From Angiostrongylus vasorum (lineage: Eukaryota; Nematoda; Chromadorea; Rhabditida; Metastrongylidae), in the NCBI GenBank assembly GCA_018806985.1, contig JADANN010000357.1, positions 62,001-126,000 of the forward strand: a stretch of 64,000 nt of DNA, written 5' to 3'. Within the stretch, counting starts at the first letter, position 1. Every line of letters starts with the position of its first letter. This document shows positions 54,701 through 64,000 of this stretch, piece after piece. The notes below the pieces were generated by a model. It saw nothing but the letters and a program-made list of their open reading frames with translations. It was not told the DNA's origin and ran no database searches. Position numbers and translations under genes: made by a program.

Positions 54701-56884
54701 AAATTTACAGAACGGAATTCACTGGATACTGGAGAGAAGAACGAGCCTCTTAGTAAACTTTTCTCCATTCCATTCTGATTGCCAACTGCTGGTCAACGGT
54801 GGTGTGTAGGTTACTTAAATATTGGATTGAACCAAAGTGAACAACACAGCACCAATCCATTGATGTGCTTCGTAATCTTTCCATACGAGGTACGTCTACA
54901 GTTGTCTGCATATTTGGTGGAGCATCGCGGACCTGAATAGTCGAGGCATCACCACCAGTGTAAATCAAGTCCAATTATGTTGATCTATTAGTGACAAAGT
55001 CCAAGAACCATTTCAAGAAAAGCATTGGATTTTTCGTTACTAAAAGCAAGAAATAAAATAAATTACCGTTATACCTAGCTAGGCAGGGATTGGAGGGAAG
55101 GTCGTGTACGAGCAAATCGCCTGAAAACATCGCCTAAAGTTCGTTTTTTAAAAGTTCTTTCAGACGCGGCCGTCGCGTCGCGGGAGGCCAAGGCCGGGGC
55201 CGGAGGGGCGGATGGACGTCAGGTATCGCGCGCTGGGGCGTGGGTAGCAGGGCTCGCAAGTTTTTCTCAAAGGGTGCTCAGACGAAATATGGCTATCAGA
55301 TCTTCTGGGGGTATGTTTTCCTCCATGCAGGCTTTTCTTCTTACTCTCGTGGAATGACCCCACTCCTAGACTTATCTTCTCAATACCAAGAACTGCGTCG
55401 CAATAAGAAGGAAGAGATTTCGAACCTCAAAAGAAATTAGTGTTGCCCTGATAGAGGCGAAATCATAAAAATGTTAGAAATAATAAATATTTGCAACAAA
55501 CTAGTTCAAGCTTATCAGCAACGCAAGGCATGTCCATTAAGTCTTGTATTTTCCGCGTATGATCTGTTACTTCGATACAAAATTTCACATGTATTTTTTT
55601 ATTTGAAAAGGCAACGCTAAGTTGACAGAAAGTTTATTCAGCTAAACGTCTCGACATCTGCTGCGATCAATTGTGGGGCTTAAAATGGTACAGTTGTCTA
55701 ATTCCGACGTGACGATGTGTTTCGTGGCGTTAAATGTTCACAGGCTGGTGTGATAAACCTACAATTTGACACTTTCAGTGGTGTTGAGATAAGTGGGAGC
55801 CATCTTTTGTGGTTTTAAAATACGAGTTTAAGGGTTTTTTTAGTAGATACCCTCATGTAATTAGTTAAATCTCTAGCCTCTTCTTTGTTTAGGGGTGCGG
55901 CTATTTGTGGCTGTGTACGCTTCCTTGCTTAACATGCTGATCTAATTGCGAAACAGTTAAAGGAACGCATCAAAGCTGTGATTCGGATGCCAGCATTAAA
56001 GCGAAGATTTGTCGTTCATCATGAAAGCTCTATTGCTTCTATCATAAAGCAACAAGATGTTTTACTGGTTGTAAATCGCGACGTACAACAAGGGATTCCC
56101 CCTACAGGGCTGTTGTCAAGATGAGAAATTCGCAGCGGCCATATGAAAGCTCTACTAAAAGTTTTAAACAACGGCGGCTATCTACGTCAAAAAAAACTAG
56201 GAGTGTTCTTATCCGGCTCGGGGTGGTAAACACTTGCTATGATGAAGTGGAATCGACAGTCAGCTGTGCTAAATTCTATAGAATGCTCAAGCGAAAAAAG
56301 TGTGCTCATCAAAAAAGCTAGCAGTAAAACGTGAAATTAAGTGCTACCACGCTTTGTTAATAACAGGTATCCAAGCATTTAAATTTAGCGTTTCTGTGAA
56401 AATATGGCGCTATACGATGGCACGATGAAAATTTGATAGCTAAAAATTGAAGACAAACAATGGGGAACGGAAAATGTAAATCAGGAGAGTGACACTGGAA
56501 ATCTATTCGTAATTTCAAGCGTTTCATTAAAGGCTGCTCAGTCTCCTACGTAATGAAGAAAAACCTTTTAATAAAAAAGGGAATTTGAGCATGACTGTAA
56601 AGAATCGTTGTAACATGTTCGATATGCATCTAAAACGCGGAGCCACATCTGTCAAGGGTTAGATTACTTTTCAACAACTATGTTCATACATTTAGCTTTT
56701 GCTATTATCTCCACCAACCTCCCTCATATGAAGGATCTCGAATGAAGGGATGCTACGTCGCACTACCCAAGGTGGCGGATAGGGGGGTTAATCGCAGACC
56801 AAAAGCGACTTATGGGTTTCTGAAAGGCAGGTGGATCCAGGAAATGGACTCCCTGTTTCTACTGCGCTGGTGTGCGACATAACT
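54701..56884. other. Unresolved stretch with a GC-rich island
   Basis: No gene is recognised. A GC-rich island lies at 55155-55255 (ggccaaggccggggccggag and similar) in otherwise AT-rich DNA. The part 55490-56330 has a few features of a decayed mariner-type element (tgtccattaagtcttgtatt near 55530; a basic 66-codon frame at 56121-56321), but no DDE motif was found. The stretch separates the Penelope GIY-YIG part from an RT fragment on the same strand. Confidence 0.4.
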
Positions 56885-57072
56885 TCTGCGTATTTCTGCA
56901 TGAGATTAGCAGTTCAGGCACTGTTTTGAAAGTGTCTACAACAGCTGAATCGGAAAGCCATACGTGTTTATCGCTCCCTCGTGTTGTATAAGGAGCTCGC
57001 GGATGGCTTGCACAGCACAGTCAATCGACACGTTTGTATAAAGTGCGGTAACGCTCAACACAAGAGAAAATT
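56885..57072 (-). mobile_element. Penelope-like RT fragment
   Basis: The minus-strand frame gives LSVTALYTNVSIDCAVQAI, then RELLIQHEGAINTYGFPIQL, before a stop. This is the part of the Penelope reverse transcriptase with the (S)LYTNV segment, located before the catalytic motif C, which is not found here. It may belong to the 53.6-54.7 kb element, split by inserted sequence, or be a separate fragment. Confidence 0.75.
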
Positions 57073-57469
57073 GTCAAATGATTAGAGTTATTGAAGGAAC
57101 AGTCGGAGTACACTAACTTCACCCGAGAAACACCGAATAAAAACTGGCTTCCACTTCTGAACGTCAAATTAACTTATCAGAATGCGGTTCCATTACGAAG
57201 TGGTAGCGAAAGCTAAGTAGTAAAAAATATTTGGTTCATTAGCTCTCCTCTCATCCCTCTCACACATAAAGCGCGCTTGTGAGAAACATGTCTCGAACAG
57301 GCTACACTTTAACGGCTACGAAACTGTAGCTCGGTATAGGTATAGAGGAAGCCCCAGGTGCCAAAACAATAACTCTAACTACAATAATAGCCGTTTATCC
57401 TGTCCTTCATTTCGAATAAAGTAAGTTCACTTATAAAAGCTGCATAAGAATAGCCGGTATAGAGAATTT

Positions 57470-58260
57470 TTTTACGAATAATCGAAATGCCACCGAGTAA
57501 TCTAAGACGCCAGCTAGTTCTTGACCGCCTATATGACCGTTTATGTGCAATGCAAAATTGCACAATTTGCTCTGATGGTAGAGAAGGTAATTGCTTGAGC
57601 TAAGGGAACTCTTTATCTGACCTTTATAAAGCGTACGGAGACGACGAATATATTGGCGAGACGGATAGTTCACTCCGTGTCAATATAACAGAATTCCTAA
57701 TCGGTAAACTTAAACCAAATACTCTACGAGGCAAGCGTAGGACACAGAGACATAACGAGGAAGATTTTAAAGTAACGTTACGATCCATGAACAGGAATCA
57801 AAAACACAAGTGCGCAAAATTCTAGAGGCATTCAAGATCATTTCCAAGAACCCGGAAATCAACCGCAGGGAGGAAGGCCTCACAATCATGCGTCATATTG
57901 GGCAGTATATATTCCGGTTATTCTGATGGGGTTGGGCACACTACTATTCTATGTGATGTCTGTGCCACTGGTCTCCATGTGACATATTCAGTGGAAGACT
58001 CATAGAGAGAGGTGAGTGTGCAAAGGAGCTACTCTGAGTTCAATGTGATTGAAATTTTGGTTTAGCATTTTCTCTATTTGGTTATGGAAGTGTTTGGCTA
58101 GGTAGATTGCGGTCAACTTGACCCGTCCTGACTTTGAGAAAGGTGAAATCCGACGAAACGTCAGCTTGTGCGTAAATAAAGAAATGAAATAACACATCGC
58201 GTTTGCTGAACAGAAATATGAAGAATTATTTAATCAATACCGAGGTTAATGGAAAGACGG
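57470..58260 (+). mobile_element. Penelope-like element 3' end, plus strand
   Basis: Plus-strand frames give MPPSNLRRQLVLDRLYDRLC near 57488-57545, CTICSDGREGNC, then DDEYIGETDSSLRVNITEF near 57641-57700. Here the conserved EH of the GIY-YIG helix is replaced by EF. The end is KCAKILEAFKIISKNPEINR near 57810-57870. The tail matches 53.6-53.8 kb and contains a degenerate hammerhead block near 58128-58162 (TTTGAGAAAGG then GACGAAACGTCAGC). It ends with accgaggttaatggaaagac near 58241-58260. Confidence 0.8.
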
Positions 58261-58576
58261 TTGTGGGAGTTACTGCTTTTGACTCAGATGAGATAAAACC
58301 AATGATGGAATTCCTGAACAGTCAGGGAGTGCCTGCTGAGTATGTTAATATTCGTGCGACCGTTTAAAAACCAAGACAACACCTTTATACAACGCTATTA
58401 ACATCGACGTCAAAAGAGTGTTTGACAAGGCTATACATTCCCCCAAAAATTATTTACTACCACCGTTGAGGATGTTATGCGAGCAACGAGAGGTATGAGA
58501 CAACGAGGAAGTGAAGATCGATGGTCGGCAATTATACCATCTTTGCTTTCGCTGTTGTTGGTGTTCTTGGTCAATG

Positions 58577-58610
58577 GCTAACGTTTCGGCGATTTCGCCT
58601 TCCTCAAGGC
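58577..58610 (-). ncRNA. Hammerhead-like motif, solo Penelope end
   Basis: Read on minus: GGCC, TTGAGGA, AGGCGAAATCGCC, GAAAC, GTT, AGCC. Stem II is perfect, but the first box starts with T in place of C and the cleavage triplet is GTT. The plus-strand flank gctgttgttggtgttcttgg matches the 24.8-kb end. No coding part is attached. Confidence 0.6.
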
Positions 58611-59004
58611 CGCGATGTAGAGACAGCGCCCAGAGTTCTAGAAGTTTCTGAACTAGTACAGCCTGAAAAGACTATACATCCACAGAAAGTTCGTGAAGAC
58701 TGTACATTAGCTCTTACAGAAAGTACATGTGAAAGGGTGCAGGTGGTCGAACGGCAAGTTCGTTGGAACGGCAGGTGCTCAAAAGTACATGCAGCTGACA
58801 GCTGCTCATTCAGTGCTCAAACTGTCGCGCAAATAAGAGCGAATTATGCTCAGAAGTTACAGAATCGCCATCCCAGCCAGCTGCGAGGCAACCATACGAG
58901 GTGGTCTCTAAGAGACAATTTAGAGAAGATGCAAAGATAGTTACAGGTGAGCTGGAAGCATATGCTAATATAGAAAACAGGAACAATTTTGGTTAATGAT
59001 GTTT

Positions 59005-59310
59005 AACCTTTTATTTTTTTGCCTGCTACAATTATCAAGGCAGGGTACTAAGCGAAATACAACCACAACGTTGCTGATATATTTGCAAAACTCTGGACCG
59101 CAGGTGTCAATGGTGTGGGAACGAACGCGCAATTGCTCCTTTCCGGGGAGTAACGCGTTCACCACCACACCATGCGGGTCCTTCGTTTCGCTTGTCTCTC
59201 ACCAAGTTCTATCGATCATTGCCATCAGCAATCACCCTTCAACGGGATTGATCTGCGGAGCCCACATCGGCATTGAACCCAATTAAGCTGAAGCTGTAGT
59301 TGAAATCACA
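59005..59310 (+). repeat. Foldback-family copy, tandem 1
   Basis: Outer left terminus (aaggcagggtactaagcgaa then atacaaccacaacg) at 59037-59072, then ttgctgatatatttgcaaaa and the conserved interior to cccaattaagctgaagctgt. The right inverted terminus is missing. Confidence 0.7.
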
Positions 59311-59319
59311 ATGCTTTAC

Positions 59320-59618
59320 CTTTCTTATTTTCTGGCTACTACAATTTTCACGGCAGGGTGCTAAGCGAAATACAACCACAACATTGCTGAGGTATTTGCA
59401 AAACTCTGGACCGCAGGTGTCTATGGGTGCGAACGAACGCGTTATTGCCCTTTCCGGGGAGTAACGCGTTCACCACCACACCATGCGGGTCCTTCGTTTC
59501 GCCTGTCTCTCACCAAGTTCTATCGATCATTGCCATCAGCAATCACTCTTCAACGGGATTGATCTGGGGAGCCCAAATCGGCATTGAACCCAGTTAAGCT
59601 AAGGCTATAGTTTTTTTT
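59320..59618 (+). repeat. Foldback-family copy, tandem 2
   Basis: Direct duplicate of the preceding copy: ggcagggtgctaagcgaaat near 59353, ttgctgaggtatttgcaaaa near 59383, and ending cccagttaagctaaggct. The two copies lie head to tail, which is unusual for elements that otherwise stand alone here. Confidence 0.7.
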
Positions 59619-59654
59619 TAATTTGCTTAATAGTTCTTGTGCACCCTAGAAGAA

Positions 59655-59800
59655 AGCCATGATGTTCACCGAATCTCTAGAGCGAACAGAACCCACTGGG
59701 CTTCTCCTGCACGGACGGCAAAAAAATGGAAGCCTTACTGTTGCCCACTGAGTCACTCGACGACCATCTGGACGACAAGAGACGGGTTATCATTTTTCTC
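59655..59800 (+). mobile_element. RTE 3' end fragment
   Basis: The plus-strand frame gives HRISRANRTHWASPARTAKK, then WKPYCCPLS, the extreme C-terminus of an RTE ORF (compare SRTFWATLARV and WKIYWRLLE at 15.6 kb). It occupies the place where the last exon of B4 would be expected. Confidence 0.75.
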
Positions 59801-59809
59801 GAGATGTCA

Positions 59810-60321
59810 TAGCTTAGGGACATGAATGCAATTCTGACCGATAGAGTCCCTGAAATCGACAAATGCGTAGCAGGAATGGCCACTATCTTCGAGCCATCTT
59901 CAAGCTTACAATTGTCATTCATCATTCCACTGCATAAAGAAGTCACTGTGTTGCCGACGACAACACAGTGTGGCGTCATTATGCCGACCATAACTGCAAA
60001 CCAACCACATTAATCCACTGTTTTTTTCCATGAGAAGTCCGGAAAGATACGACAATTAGTTTTCGTCAGTAGGTCTTTGTGCTTTCCGGATTTGTACGCT
60101 TAAATCGTCTCATTCATAGTGTCCGAAAATTCCTATACTTTGTAGACAGCAGGAATTCTTTTTAAAAAGTATACTTATTCAAATGAAGATTAAAAATTTT
60201 GTATCAGCTGTTTTTCTTCTTCTAGCTTTCGACTATTTTGCAGTAATAAAAGCGAGCACTCCTAACTAGAACTCTTAGAATTACTTATTGGAAGGGGAAT
60301 TAATTTATTTGTTAGAGGAGC
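59810..60321 (-). pseudogene. Family B copy B4, 3' half
   Basis: The exon at 59840-59990 carries MTPHCVVVGNTVTSLC, SGMMNDNCKLEDGSKIV, and AIPATHLSISGTL, before a possible gtcaga donor. The last exon found in B1-B3 (TTNVI block) is missing. An RTE tail stands there instead. The leucine-rich exon starts near 60321 (TNKLIPLPISNSKSS) and is cut by the RTE insertion. Confidence 0.7.
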
Positions 60322-60426
60322 GTACGATACGCTCTTAAAAGGTTATGTCAGGTCTCCAGGGAGGACCGAGTTGTACGACCAGCAATAGGCCAGCCTCAGT
60401 ACCCCGCACACCGGACGCTCCCGTCT

Positions 60427-61360
60427 GTGATGTCAGGCGGTGAGACGACCGTTGAGAGGCCAGAAAATCTCTTGTTATGCAGGACGTCATTGGAACCGGA
60501 TCTGACGAACACACGCACGACACGCCATGGAGATTGTTTCTTACTAGGCTCGTATAATGCCAGAATGCTCTCTACAGACGCCGATCTTTACCCCTTTCTT
60601 GTAGCCGCAGATCACATTAAATTTCATGTGATCGCATTAGAAGAAACAAACATCAAGAAGACCGACATACGCCAACTATACAACGGGACCATTGTGATTC
60701 GTGAAGAAAAGGTCCCGCCACGAAATGTCGGTGGCGTAGGCTTTGTCGTTTACCCGTCCATTGTCCATCTCGTCGACTCATACTAGATACATAGCTGTCC
60801 TCCGTCTTCAATTGTCGCATCATAAGAAGATCACTATCAACAACTGCTACTCACCGACCAACGCAGCTGATGAGCACGAATTAAATGCGTTCTACTATCA
60901 GTTGGAGGAAGTCATCAGCAATGATAAAGCGTATCATAAATTTGTTGTCGGAAGCCATCCGCAATGATAAAGCATATCATAAATTTGTTGTCGGAGACTT
61001 CAATGCCAGAATAGGAAGGGCCAACGAGAGCGTATACAGGATAGGAAATTTTGGATTAGGAGAAAGAAATGAGAATCGAAACCGTCTCGCAGGACTCCTG
61101 TCACCAGCACGTATCCATACTTCCATGGGAGCTCGTTTTTCTAGATGAAAGAAAGCCGCCACTCGACACGAGATTCTTCATACGGCATGACTAATGCGGA
61201 GATCGACCGTATTCTGACAAACAGAAGATGGTGCCTACTTGGCACATCGGTAGTCCCGTCATTCTGTACCGGTTCCGATCACCGCCTTTTTCGCGCGAAG
61301 ATTCGATTCAGCCGCAATCTGGAAAAGAACTCTCTTCATCGACCACGAGGAAAAGTTTAG
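60427..61360 (+). pseudogene. RTE endonuclease domain
   Basis: Conserved AP-endonuclease motifs are present: [12 protein letters not shown] with the Asn, [12 protein letters not shown] with the catalytic Glu, [12 protein letters not shown], and [26 protein letters not shown] carries the Asp-x-Asn pair, IDRILTNRRW follows, and GSDHRLFRAKI carries the final Asp-His. Frame changes occur near 60780, 60955 and 61145. The second is next to a 42-bp tandem duplication (60920-61005), which repeats the KAYHKFVVG segment. Confidence 0.85.
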
Positions 61361-61921
61361 CTGTATAGGACGTAAACATTCTGAATGGAGTCCTATCCAA
61401 ACGTGACTGGCAGATTTAAGAAGACCCGACCGAAGACTACGAGCTGCGTGTCGAAGGACTGAAAAACTGTGCCGAATTCGCCTCAGTTCCTCAAGCAAGA
61501 AGATCGGATCGCGTCTCCATAACTACAAAGGAGTTGCTCGAAAAAAGAATGAAACTGAAGCTTGATCCTACTGCAACACATATAACATAGCTAGTAATAA
61601 AGGCCAATTGCAGAAAGCTTTGCAGGAGGATCTACAACGGTACAAGCAGAAGAAACTACTAGAAGCAGCACAGAAAAAAAGGCACTCTGAAAAGATGCCC
61701 TAGGGACTTATGTGATTATAATGTTCCGTTGTCAACCCTAATAAGCGAAAATGGGATCGTCAAAACTTTCTGCCTTTATATGGAATTAATAGCGGAAACG
61801 TTCTACACCAACCTTTTCCGTTCCATCCGTTCCACAGTCCCTCGTCCCAGACCCTAATATTCCCTCTGGAGAAAAAACACCTCGAATTTTTCCGTCGGAG
61901 GTTTGAGTTGCGATAGAAAGC

Positions 61922-62700
61922 ATGAAAAGAGGCACAGCTCCAGGACCAGACAATGTCACCGCCGATTTCCGTAGGACTGGAGGCCACAATTTACATGTAC
62001 TTCTCGCTAATCACATGGCAGCCTACATTCAAAAGGAAAAAATTCCCACACCAGTGGAGGACGTCGCGCGCGGTCATCCTGTCCAAGAAAGAGACGGAAG
62101 GGGTCCTCGTAACTATCGTCCCATATGCTTGTCATTTGTACTCTACAAGCTCTTCACGAAAATTATCTTCTCGCGCATATCAGAGACATTGGATGTGGTG
62201 CAACCAGTAGAGCAAGCAGGATTTCGAAAACGATTTTGCTGCGCAGACCACGTTCAAACCGTGTCCATGGTTATCGATCTTTGTCGGGAATACCACCTGC
62301 CTCTAGTCCTGACCTTTGTCGACTATGAGAAAGCGTTTGACAGTGTCCAAACGAATGCAATCCTATCAGTGCTCGTCGACCAAGGAGTGGACCCGTGGAG
62401 CCCGTCCTACAGAAGAACTCCGTTCGACTGTTATCGGAACTCCACTACAAAAATACAGCTTTTCCATCGACCTCTTACCGAGCCCATAGGAAAAGGGATT
62501 TGACAGGAAGACACAATATCGCCGAAGCTATTCAGTGCGGCACTGCAGTGGGTAGTGAAGTCACTCGATTGGGATGAGAAAGGCACACGTATTGACGGAA
62601 AAATTCCCTACCAAACCTTCGTTTTGTCGACGACATTGTCATCTCCTCAAAAAGTACTAGCGAAGCAGAGGTGATGATCAACGAGCTCAACGAAGCGGGG
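61922..62700 (+). pseudogene. RTE reverse transcriptase catalytic region
   Basis: The frame 61922-62503 begins KRGTAPGPDNVTADF, then a shifted stretch near 62050-62110. It recovers at RNYRPICLSFVLYKLFTKII (RT motif 2), EQAGFRKRF, then the motif A segment LVLTFVDYEKAFDSV with its catalytic Asp, and TKIQLFHRPL. A TGA follows at about 62502, in the place of the conserved RQGD motif (QEDTISPKLF continues). Motif C is FVDD at 62623-62634, in a different frame. All catalytic Asp residues are thus present, but not in one frame. Confidence 0.85.
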
Positions 62701-62804
62701 GAAAAAGATCGGGACTTTGCGTAATTCGAAATAAGACCCAGTTCATGAAAAAACGAATGGTGTAAAGGCGAAAAAAATTGAATTGGATGGCTCTCTCACT
62801 GCAG

Positions 62805-63430
62805 AGACCTCATCGTACGTATACTTTAGGCGATCAATGAACATGGAAAACACCATGAAAGAGGAACTAGTTGGAAGAAGGAGAGCAGCTTGAGCCGCAT
62901 TCGAGCCTCTCAAAGAAGCCACCGACCAAATGAAGGACCCGAAAATCCGCTCTCACCTTTTCTATTCAACAGTCCTGCCAGCGCTCCGTTATGCTGCAGG
63001 GACGTGGAATCATATTTTAACTACGTCAAGAATGCTTCGCACTTGAGCGATGTCTTCTGAAATGTAACTGGCACTCTCAATATTTAGTCGGAACGCGAAG
63101 CTCTAATCTCTGAAATCTGTCACATCTTCGATGATCCAGGAAAGTACACATTGAGAGCAAAACATAGGCCGGTCACATGATGAGATGGACAGACAAGAGG
63201 TGAACCAAATGAACATTAGAGTGGACTTCAAGAGGACTCAAACGTCTCCTTTGACGACCACCTAAACGTTGGGCGGACGTGTTCGTAAACAAGGTTAATC
63301 AGGTGTACCCGCAGCTGCAGTTGTTTTACAGATCACGGTACGAGACTCGCAAGCGCTACCATGCAAAGACAAAACCACTTCCATGGACTACGATTGCGAG
63401 AGAAAGGAACGAGTGCATATGTACTGTGGT
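62805..63430 (+). pseudogene. RTE C-terminal region
   Basis: SSYVYFRRSMNMENTMKEEL near 62812-62870, then a stop in RRRAA-stop-AAFEPLKEA. It continues through TVLPALRYAAGTWN near 62970-63010, and RWADVFVNKVNQ near 63270, to LPWTTIARERNE at 63385-63410. The YLGREI-type block of subfamily 1 is replaced by the MNMEN-type block, which separates this element from the fragments at 15 and 33 kb. Confidence 0.8.
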
Positions 63431-63496
63431 CCACACAGCTCGTGAAGGCGGACCGCCCAAGTATCCAAGTAAGAGCAGCGTAGACACCTACTTGGT

Positions 63497-64000
63497 AGAA
63501 TACACTATTTTGTGTAGAATAAAAAATGAAAACGGCCAAATTTGAACATTTCACTGTGTTCACGGCTCTTCGAGGACACTTCACCTTCCTCATCTACCTT
63601 TCCAAGTTCAATATCTTCGGCAGTATTCACTCCGGCACAACCTCTACTCAAAGAACTGGTTCTAGACCTATGCGATTTTCCCAGGTTCATGTCATTTTGC
63701 TTAGGGAAGAATAATCCTACGAATAGTAATGCAAGGAATAACGGTGGCAATCTGGAACGCACAATAATAGACTTTTTTCACACAGCAAAACATTACACAT
63801 TGTAGAGATCCCAGCACTTCTCGAAACCTATTGGTTTTTTCGCATCCATTATCGACGAAGCTCTTCAGATTTTCTTCTATCTTCGTTTGCTGCTTGACGA
63901 CTAGTGCTCCTCTTTTCCTGAACGTCGTTAAATGCGAGCTGAGTCGATTCTACATCGCATCCTTGGATAACTGCCCTAGAGCATTTTTCAGTGGATTTGA
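63497..64000 (-). pseudogene. Family B copy B4, 5' half with signal peptide
   Basis: The minus-strand frame 63505-63762 starts MRSRLPPLFLALLFVGLFFP, a clear signal peptide. It then has the acidic segment NTAEDIELGKVDEEGEV, and SSKSREHSEMFKF, reaching the RTE junction. It is the only place where the family B start can be read. Further upstream, 63830-64000 carries the conserved block (KSTEKCSRAVIQG, ESTQLAFNDV) also present near the other B copies. It may be a separate exon or 5' sequence. The window ends inside it. Confidence 0.7.

Larger units (their letters stand above)
60322..63496 (+). mobile_element. RTE-type non-LTR retrotransposon (subfamily 2), nearly full length
   Basis: About 3.2 kb inserted in an exon of B4, with left edge near the ttagaggagcg region at 60315-60322 and right edge near 63497. 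It encodes, in order, an AP-type endonuclease and a reverse transcriptase on the plus strand, in several shifted frames. The element copies itself by target-primed reverse transcription in its active state. Stops and shifts show that this copy is inactive. Target duplications could not be defined by eye. Confidence 0.85.

Noticed and set aside
55490..56330. Possible mariner-type transposon
   Set aside because: A terminal-like phrase and a basic frame are suggestive, but no D,D(34)D-type catalytic motif and no paired inverted termini could be found.
1..64000. CRISPR arrays, bacterial operons, riboswitches
   Set aside because: No regularly spaced repeats, ribosome binding sites or operon-like gene order were seen. 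The sequence is eukaryotic, with spliceosomal introns.

Overview
The window looks like nuclear DNA of a parasitic nematode, probably a clade V strongylid of the hookworm type. The evidence is AT-rich sequence, introns of 54-64 bp, RTE reverse transcriptase and Penelope GIY-YIG reading frames of the kind abundant in hookworm genomes, and small secreted-protein genes split into short exons. This assignment rests on recognition, not on a search. There is no housekeeping gene, rRNA or canonical tRNA gene, and almost every reading frame over 60 codons is either part of a transposable element or a shadow.

Two unnamed secreted-protein gene families are scattered through the window, mostly on the minus strand and mostly broken. 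Family A has a signal-peptide exon, a central exon and a C-terminal exon. Copies lie at 2422-4133 (+), 10296-11535 (-), 29267-30156 (-) and 53029-53467 (+). Family B has a signal-peptide exon, a leucine-rich exon and Cys-containing C-terminal exons. Copies lie at 9.1-10.2, 27.4-28.6, 39.6-41.2 and 59.8-64.0 kb, all on the minus strand. Twice B is followed directly by A (9-11.5 kb and 27-30 kb), and the flank beyond A holds the same unclassified repeat R1. The array therefore grew by block duplication followed by decay.

The rest is a graveyard of mobile elements. A BEL/Pao LTR retrotransposon fills 44.8-52.1 kb on the minus strand, with mismatched LTRs. Related LTRs lie at 4.2 and 6.9 kb, the latter a solo LTR with a 5-bp target duplication inside a SINE. 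An RTE-type non-LTR element (60.3-63.5 kb) splits family B copy 4. Three further RTE tails lie at 15.0, 33.2 and 59.7 kb. Penelope-like elements (PLEs) are present as GIY-YIG fragments at 18.2, 24.9, 35.3, 53.9 and 57.5 kb and one RT fragment at 57.0 kb.

Several PLE ends carry a hammerhead-ribozyme-like core: a CTGAGGA box, a short stem, GAAAC, GTC, and a closing stem I. A second, short repeat family (about 300 bp) without visible coding carries the same motif and resembles retrozymes. Other repeats are tRNA-headed SINEs, a foldback family with long inverted termini, the approximately 1.5-2 kb R1 repeat and an inverted-pair repeat. The Penelope/hammerhead set, the retrozyme-like repeats and the decaying A/B gene cluster are the most interesting content.
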